Positions 43,260 to 64,000 of a DNA stretch of 64,000 nt are shown piece after piece (positions within the stretch are counted from its first letter, which is position 1; every line of letters starts with the position of its first letter). The notes beneath the pieces are model-generated. The model was not told where the DNA came from and did no database searches. It saw only the letters and a list, made by a program, of their open reading frames with translations. The stretch is from Norana najaformis (taxonomy: Eukaryota; Annelida; Clitellata; Crassiclitellata; Hormogastridae). The DNA lies in contig OZ029929.1 in the NCBI GenBank assembly GCA_964023275.1, forward strand, positions 4,981,381 through 5,045,380, in the 5' to 3' direction. A program made the position numbers and the translations under genes.

Positions 43260-45740
43260 AACATGTCCCCAGTCTTAAAGTCGATCACTTAAGACAGCCA
43301 TGTTTACTGGGTCCAGAGCTGGCCCGCATTGCGCTACTGGCGGCAACTAGTGGCCCACTACGGGCCCTATGACCTTTTGGCTGTCCGTGTCTAGTACGAT
43401 GTCTTTTGGACTAGTGTCAAAGGTCAAAGTAAATAAAACTGAACACTCAAAACTGACGACCATGAACACATAAACAGTCGAGAAAGAAGTCACAAGATAA
43501 CATGACAGCAAAACTAGGCTTCAGTGAACAGCATCAATTCATAGATAAAGGCTAAAAATCAATAAATATGTGACATGTTGAAACAGTTCATAAAATACAA
43601 AGTGTGTAAAGACTGTTCAAGTCTTCACACAGTTCCTATGATTCGGACCTCTAGCTAGGATACCCAGCTGGACACTCTGAATCCCACCCCCCACAGTGAA
43701 CCCTGAAAATCCCCGCTGGTAGGCCCCAAATTGGGTCAGTTATCACCAGTGTCACAGACAAGCCATCTATGGGCTCAATGCATGTGGCTGTCTGTGAATC
43801 AGGCTGAGAGTGGGCCTTTGCAGAACTGGGTTTCTGTTGCATGATGCAGATTGAATCACGATGGGCCGAAATCTGAGGGCATGGGATCATTGGGGGATCC
43901 AAAATTGCACAGTGGGGCCAAGTGGGGTCTGCGGGCTTCCAGTGTGGTCTAGTGGGCAAAACCTCAGTCAGGTGGGGTCAGTTAGACTTCGCCCCTCCCG
44001 AAGCTGAAAGCATTGCTATAGATAGGAACAAAATGTTAAGAGTTTTATGAATTTTAACTTAAGCAATTTAGGACAGGTAAGCTAAATGGTTTAAAATGCT
44101 TAAACCTTAAGGAATTTCTGGCCGGGGTGGTCAAAATTTAGGATATGGAATCATAGTACAGGTTCAAAGCACCTGGGTTGAGGTCTGAATAAGCCCAATA
44201 TATCCCAAAAGCCTAAAAATTCGTGAATTTTTGAGTGGAGCTGGTCAAAATTTAGGATATGCGGTTGAAGGGGTGTGAAAGTGCAATGTTTTCCAACAAA
44301 GGATGTGTGAGAGTGGGGTCCGACGCAGCCGACCCCCAACGCTTTTAGAGCACAGGCTCGTTTAGAAATTTCTATGGAATACTTAACTTTTAAAAGGTAC
44401 TTCTGTGAAGGCAGCTGGAGGTTGTCGTAGGATTAAAACCAACACCGTTTGCCAGAATTTTCTTATCAAGATTGGGTTGGTTGACTTCTGACCTTGTCAT
44501 CAAGCTCCCCAGAAAATTTGAGGTAGAGCCCCGGCCCCAATGATTTTACAGAATCTTTTGAATAATTCTATTTAAAATGTGAATTTTAAAGGGTAACAAG
44601 TGTAAACGACTGTCGAGTGTTCGCAAGGAGAGTTAAAACTAACTCCCGGCATGAACTCTCTGATCAAGGCTGGGCAGATATTTTCGAGTAGGAGGGGGGC
44701 TAACTCATGGCTTTCCCTCTTTCCCACACTGAGCTTGAGGGGGCAATGACGGGATCGCAGCCGGGTCCGCCCTCGCACAGGAAATTGCAAAGGGTAACTA
44801 CAAGGAAGCCTTACAACAGGGAAAACTAGACAACCTGTAAAAACCCCAACAGAAACGTTAAATGTAGGACATACGATGTCGTTGTTTGGGGATGATCACC
44901 TATGCAACGAGATGTTGGACAGGCAGATCCTCTTTTAGTACAAAACTTAATGTTGATTGCATCGAGAAATGACAAATGCAACTTAGGAATCAAGTACCGA
45001 ATTCAAAATCACGTGATTTTATTTCAGACTGCAAAATTAAACAAGTCCTCTTAAAACTTTAGCATCTGTAACGTCTACTACCTTCCACGTTTTCATTCTA
45101 AAAACACTTGTGCGTATTCAATACTCTAAAATTACCTCAACAACTACAGACCTTCTGCGCCCTGTTATTCAATATAGCACATTAAATAGCGCTCTCATCC
45201 ATGCCAGCATGCTTTTATACGCCCCATAAAGCCAGCGGGTATGCTGGCCGGTCTGCTAGCCTACACTACTTCTCAGTCTTATGTCTAATATCGGGGCTGG
45301 TGCTTAATTTATACAGAGAAACACAAGCACAAAAATGTCTCGTGTATACTTCGACCACCGTTTCTTCCGAATTCAGGTATCTCAAACTCGAACGGGCCAT
45401 ACACGGGTCCAAACATCGTAAAACACACTGACCAACGCAGCAGTGGCAGAAGATCCCACGTCAAAAACTGAGTGGGTTCGAAACAACACGTCACCATAAA
45501 GAAACGTTACGATCGCCTTGTTCCTGCATTTATGACATAGCTCACTCTCTCTCTCTCTCTATTATATATATATATATATATATATATTAATGTATATATC
45601 ACTTGCCACAATCCGTTCATGCTGATTATCCGTTCAGTAATTGCTAATCAAAATTCTCACTGCATAGAGTATAAACTTACCACAGCCCTGGTAGGAAAGA
45701 CAACTGGCATGCTAATAAATTTCCCTCATCAGCCTCCGTA
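43260..45740. other. No gene recognised
   Basis: Mixed-composition DNA. 'ggtcaaaatttaggatatg' occurs twice (about 44131 and 44246) with similar flanks, which points to an old repeat. A short CT run and a (TA)n tract lie at 45545-45595. No frame with good splice sites was found. Confidence 0.45.
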
Positions 45741-45984
45741 TCGCTAGTCGGTGCTTCAGAGTGAGCAGGGTCCGGTCAGTGTGAGTAGTTGGGAAGAATT
45801 GTCAAGCTGGGCATCTGAAACAAGCAAGGCCCAGATTAGACAGAAGGCCGACAAAAGGTTACACGAGAAGAGCAATAACCGGGATCACAAATATATACAA
45901 TCGAACAGAATTAACAGGTTCTCGTCAGTTTGAACAGTTCTGAAGTTTTCCAGCTGGGTTATCAAACAGTTAAGTGTCGAACAC

Positions 45985-46330
45985 ACAGGACGTCCGCAAA
46001 AATAACCCTTCCTCCCCTTGTCCGCACTTGGCATTACCCTCCGCGGACGTCCGCACTAGAGCAGAGTCGTATTGCGCAGGTTATGCTACCCTGTGGAGCC
46101 TCCAGAGCTAACGGACCTACCGGTGGGGTACTTTGATAATTTCGCGTTCAGCAAAGGGACTCAAACTACATCCAACGCAGTCGGACTGAATTTGGTGTTT
46201 AACGACGCAGACTGTACTGAAATAACTGCTTGTACCAACTTCTACGCGGACGTCCGCACTGAGCATAACCCTTCCCCTTGTCCGCATTCGGGTGACTCCT
46301 TCCTCCCCTTCTTCGCGGACGTCCTTAATG
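45985..46330. repeat. 'cgcggacgtccgc' palindrome cluster
   Basis: Four copies or partial copies of the self-complementary 'gcggacgtccgc' (about 45991, 46042, 46247, 46312), partly with 'acccttcctccccttgtccg' between them. The outer blocks 'ggccgacaaaggttacacaa' (46362) and 'ggccgacaaaaggttacacg' (45847) are also direct repeats, so this looks like a duplicated or nested element. The short frames inside show no known domain. Confidence 0.7.
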
Positions 46331-47344
46331 GACGACTTTAAGCAAGCGCTAGATAAGACACGAGGCCGACAAAGGTTACACAAGAGAGACAATCCGAGCC
46401 AGAAATCTATAAATCAAGCATCTGTGAGCTTTCAATTGGACCTCTTTTCAGCTGCCAAAGTCGTCGGTTCTGATTAAGCAAACGTTTCTGAAACCGGACC
46501 AGAGTGTAGCCATGGTTCACACATAAATTCTTAATAGATGAACATCTAAAACTCCAGTAATGCCAGTTCAATGATAAAATCTATAACAACAAACGACCTT
46601 TCAAAATCAAGCAGCAAAAGATTAGTGAACGTCCAATCCTTGCTACCCTCAAAGATGTTTAAAAACGATGGCCTGGTGCTTCTAACGGGGCAACTTAACA
46701 ACGACCCGTGCAACACGAAACATTCGTTGGATTATTTCAGTAAAAAACACATTTATTTAGCACCAGTTTCTAATGGCTTGGCAGAAATCGATGACACTGT
46801 GGAATTGTGCGGTAAGGTCTTGCACGGTCAAGGTCCTCATACAGCGACTGTCTATGGGGCAGACTTAAACCTGGACAATCCTCTCGACAAGATGAGAAGC
46901 ATTAATGTCACACACTAACTACTGCTCTCATTAGTCCTTTATAATAACAGATTTAATGGCGCTGGAACTGTAAGGCCTGCAAGTACAGCTGAAGGTCAAC
47001 AACAGACGAGCAGTTACCTTCGTCAGCACCTTCCATTTCGCATTTGTGATCAGTGCAGGAGATGGCGAAGAAAGGCCAGCTAATCTCTGCATTTAACACC
47101 TATACCCGCAGAACCCGTGTTCCTCAGAGGCACGGTTCCTTGGCTGACGTAAAGCTCCAATGTCCCACAGTGGAACGTAGGTCAGACGCTCATTTCCTAA
47201 TCTTAAGCCCTCACTTAAGTAAGTAAGTAATACATCTGTTAAGACGCCTTATGTCCATCGGCTGAGTGAAGAATCGTAGGCGTGGACAAACACACAAGCA
47301 ATAAAATACATACCACAGCAAACAATTCAAGGTCAATGCACAGC

Positions 47345-47435
47345 CACAAAGACAGACATACAGAATGACATCCAAACACAAAGACAGACATACAGAATGA
47401 CATCAAACCACAAAGACAGACATACAAAATGGCAC
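47345..47435. repeat. About 31-bp repeat, three copies
   Basis: 'acaaagacagacatacagaa' plus 'tgacatccaa' at about 47346, 47377 and 47410. Confidence 0.9.
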
Positions 47436-47439
47436 ACTT

Positions 47440-47605
47440 CCCAGCTGGTACTAAACTGCTTGGTGACAGAGACAAGTGTGCCTAACAACTTGCCCAGGGT
47501 CATTACACAGAGTTCGCTCAGCAGGTTTGAACCCACAATCACTGAATTCCAGATCAAGTGCGCTACTGAACAGACCATCGCCTTGCACCATTTGGCTGGA
47601 GTTGC
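47440..47605 (-). mobile_element. tRNA-derived SINE, family 3-like
   Basis: The - strand carries 'tcagtagcgcacttgatctg' and 'gattgtgggttcaaacctgc' (B box), then 'gaccctgggcaagttgttag', the same head-body layout as the copy at 39960. Confidence 0.7.
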
Positions 47606-48524
47606 AAAGTTTAAACTGCAGGCGAGCAACAGGACAATTGTTCCCCATACGTAACACAGCTTAACAATCGTCAATTTCATACGCCTTGCTGGAGACCAAG
47701 ATGCGAAAACGAAATGCAAGAGCCATCAGTCAACAAGCCACAGTGATGAAAACAAAATTGCCTGTAGAGGAATACAGGTATGACCAAAATCAACAGAAAA
47801 CAACAGATAATTTCTCAACTAATAACTTAAATAGTCCACCGTAACAGTCCAGAAAAAGCCAAGGAAATGAGAAGTCTGGCAAGACAATTACAAAATGGCA
47901 GTTTCCGTAAACAAACTCTCAGGCTGTGTTTGAAATCTCATTTCAGACATAACACAAATGAACACAATTAACAACAGTAGGATAAGCAGCGCAATAATAA
48001 AATGGTGGACAGAAAAAGCTGATTATATTGTTCTTGCTTTTATGGAAATACGAATAACAAATGCTGTTTAAACATTACATAACTTAGTTTGCACACCAAA
48101 TCCAAAAATTTTGATCTTTACACAGAAACCTTCCAAATAAGAAATGAAATTAAATCTATGGCCATGTGCCATTAAATCATGGAACATGATGGGGAAGGGC
48201 ATTCATTAATAGGGTAATCAAAAAAACCACATTTCTTGGTACCTGTTAGAGCTTGAATTTTTTAAAACCTAATCAGTCAGTAGGTAAAATCAAGATCCTG
48301 ATATCTCTAGATTGGTGACGATGATGATGCCACCAGGCGCATCAAATGAAGCCGATTGTCTTTCATGATCAACAGAGCATGGACGACGTTCCAGCTGCCA
48401 GCATCTCACACAAGGGTCCACAATGGCAACACTTCTTCCAGTTGCCTAACGATACTTGTGTAAAGAATTCTCTTTGTGGCTGGCTCAGTCGTCACAGAAG
48501 GACAACCCTGTATAAATCGTTTCA

Positions 48525-64000
<15,476 letters not shown>

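Larger units (their letters stand above)
46500..48524. other. Intergenic or NSD 3' flank
   Basis: Holds a 115-codon + frame at 46571-46918 that I do not recognise and that contains a 'cacatttatttagcaccagt' repeat block, so it is probably not a gene. It also contains a TAAG run, three 31-bp repeats and a SINE. The NSD 3' UTR should occupy the part just below 48525; no clear AATAAA on the - strand was found. Confidence 0.45.

Noticed and set aside
46571..46918. 115-codon + strand ORF
   Set aside because: No recognisable domain, a repeat block inside and no splice or promoter context; left as uncharacterised DNA.

Overview
The window is animal nuclear DNA from an intron-rich, AT-rich, repeat-laden genome. 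Two multi-exon genes can be rebuilt exon by exon with matching splice phases: a synaptotagmin-like protein (SYTL/bitesize family, tandem C2 domains) on the + strand and an NSD-family histone H3K36 methyltransferase on the - strand. The protein families and the abundance of tRNA-derived SINEs, CR1/L2-type LINE tails and P-element-like/THAP sequence suggest a marine invertebrate bilaterian or a close relative. The species cannot be fixed from sequence alone.

Layout. 1-2998 is non-coding with direct repeats, probably a 5' intron of the SYTL-like gene. 2999-19462 holds nine SYTL exons: a 2.8 kb acidic/serine-rich linker exon, a Pro/Gln/Ser/Thr-rich exon, C2A, C2B and the stop. Its 3' UTR runs to about 20.03 or 21.0 kb and contains two minisatellites. 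21.3-36.4 kb is a repeat province. It contains two fold-back palindromes, satellite arrays built on a 'tttatatagcacccctttgcc' core, a 0.39 kb GAGA tract, a minisatellite of about 40 bp, a 178-bp tandem/inverted array, a 0.66-0.83 kb macro-tandem array carrying a hAT-like MITE, and a few exon-like islands of unknown affiliation. 37.88-39.73 kb (- strand) holds a THAP-domain gene with a P-element-type transposase C-terminus but no catalytic core. 40-48.5 kb is mostly repeats: a LINE tail, SINEs, a 19-copy minisatellite with higher-order structure, and a 'cgcggacgtccgc' cluster. 48.5-64.0 kb (- strand) holds sixteen NSD exons covering the end of PWWP1, PHD1-4, PWWP2, AWS, SET, post-SET, PHD5 and the C5HCH module. 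The N-terminus lies beyond the right edge.

The two main genes have no obvious functional link: one product acts in Rab/vesicle-membrane tethering, the other in chromatin. The best-supported unusual features are the nested palindromes with their satellite fields, the THAP/P-element remnant, tandem repeats directly upstream of splice acceptors in both main genes, and a choice of 3' ends for the SYTL linker exon. I found no bacterial-type operons, CRISPR arrays, rRNA genes or convincing stand-alone tRNA genes.
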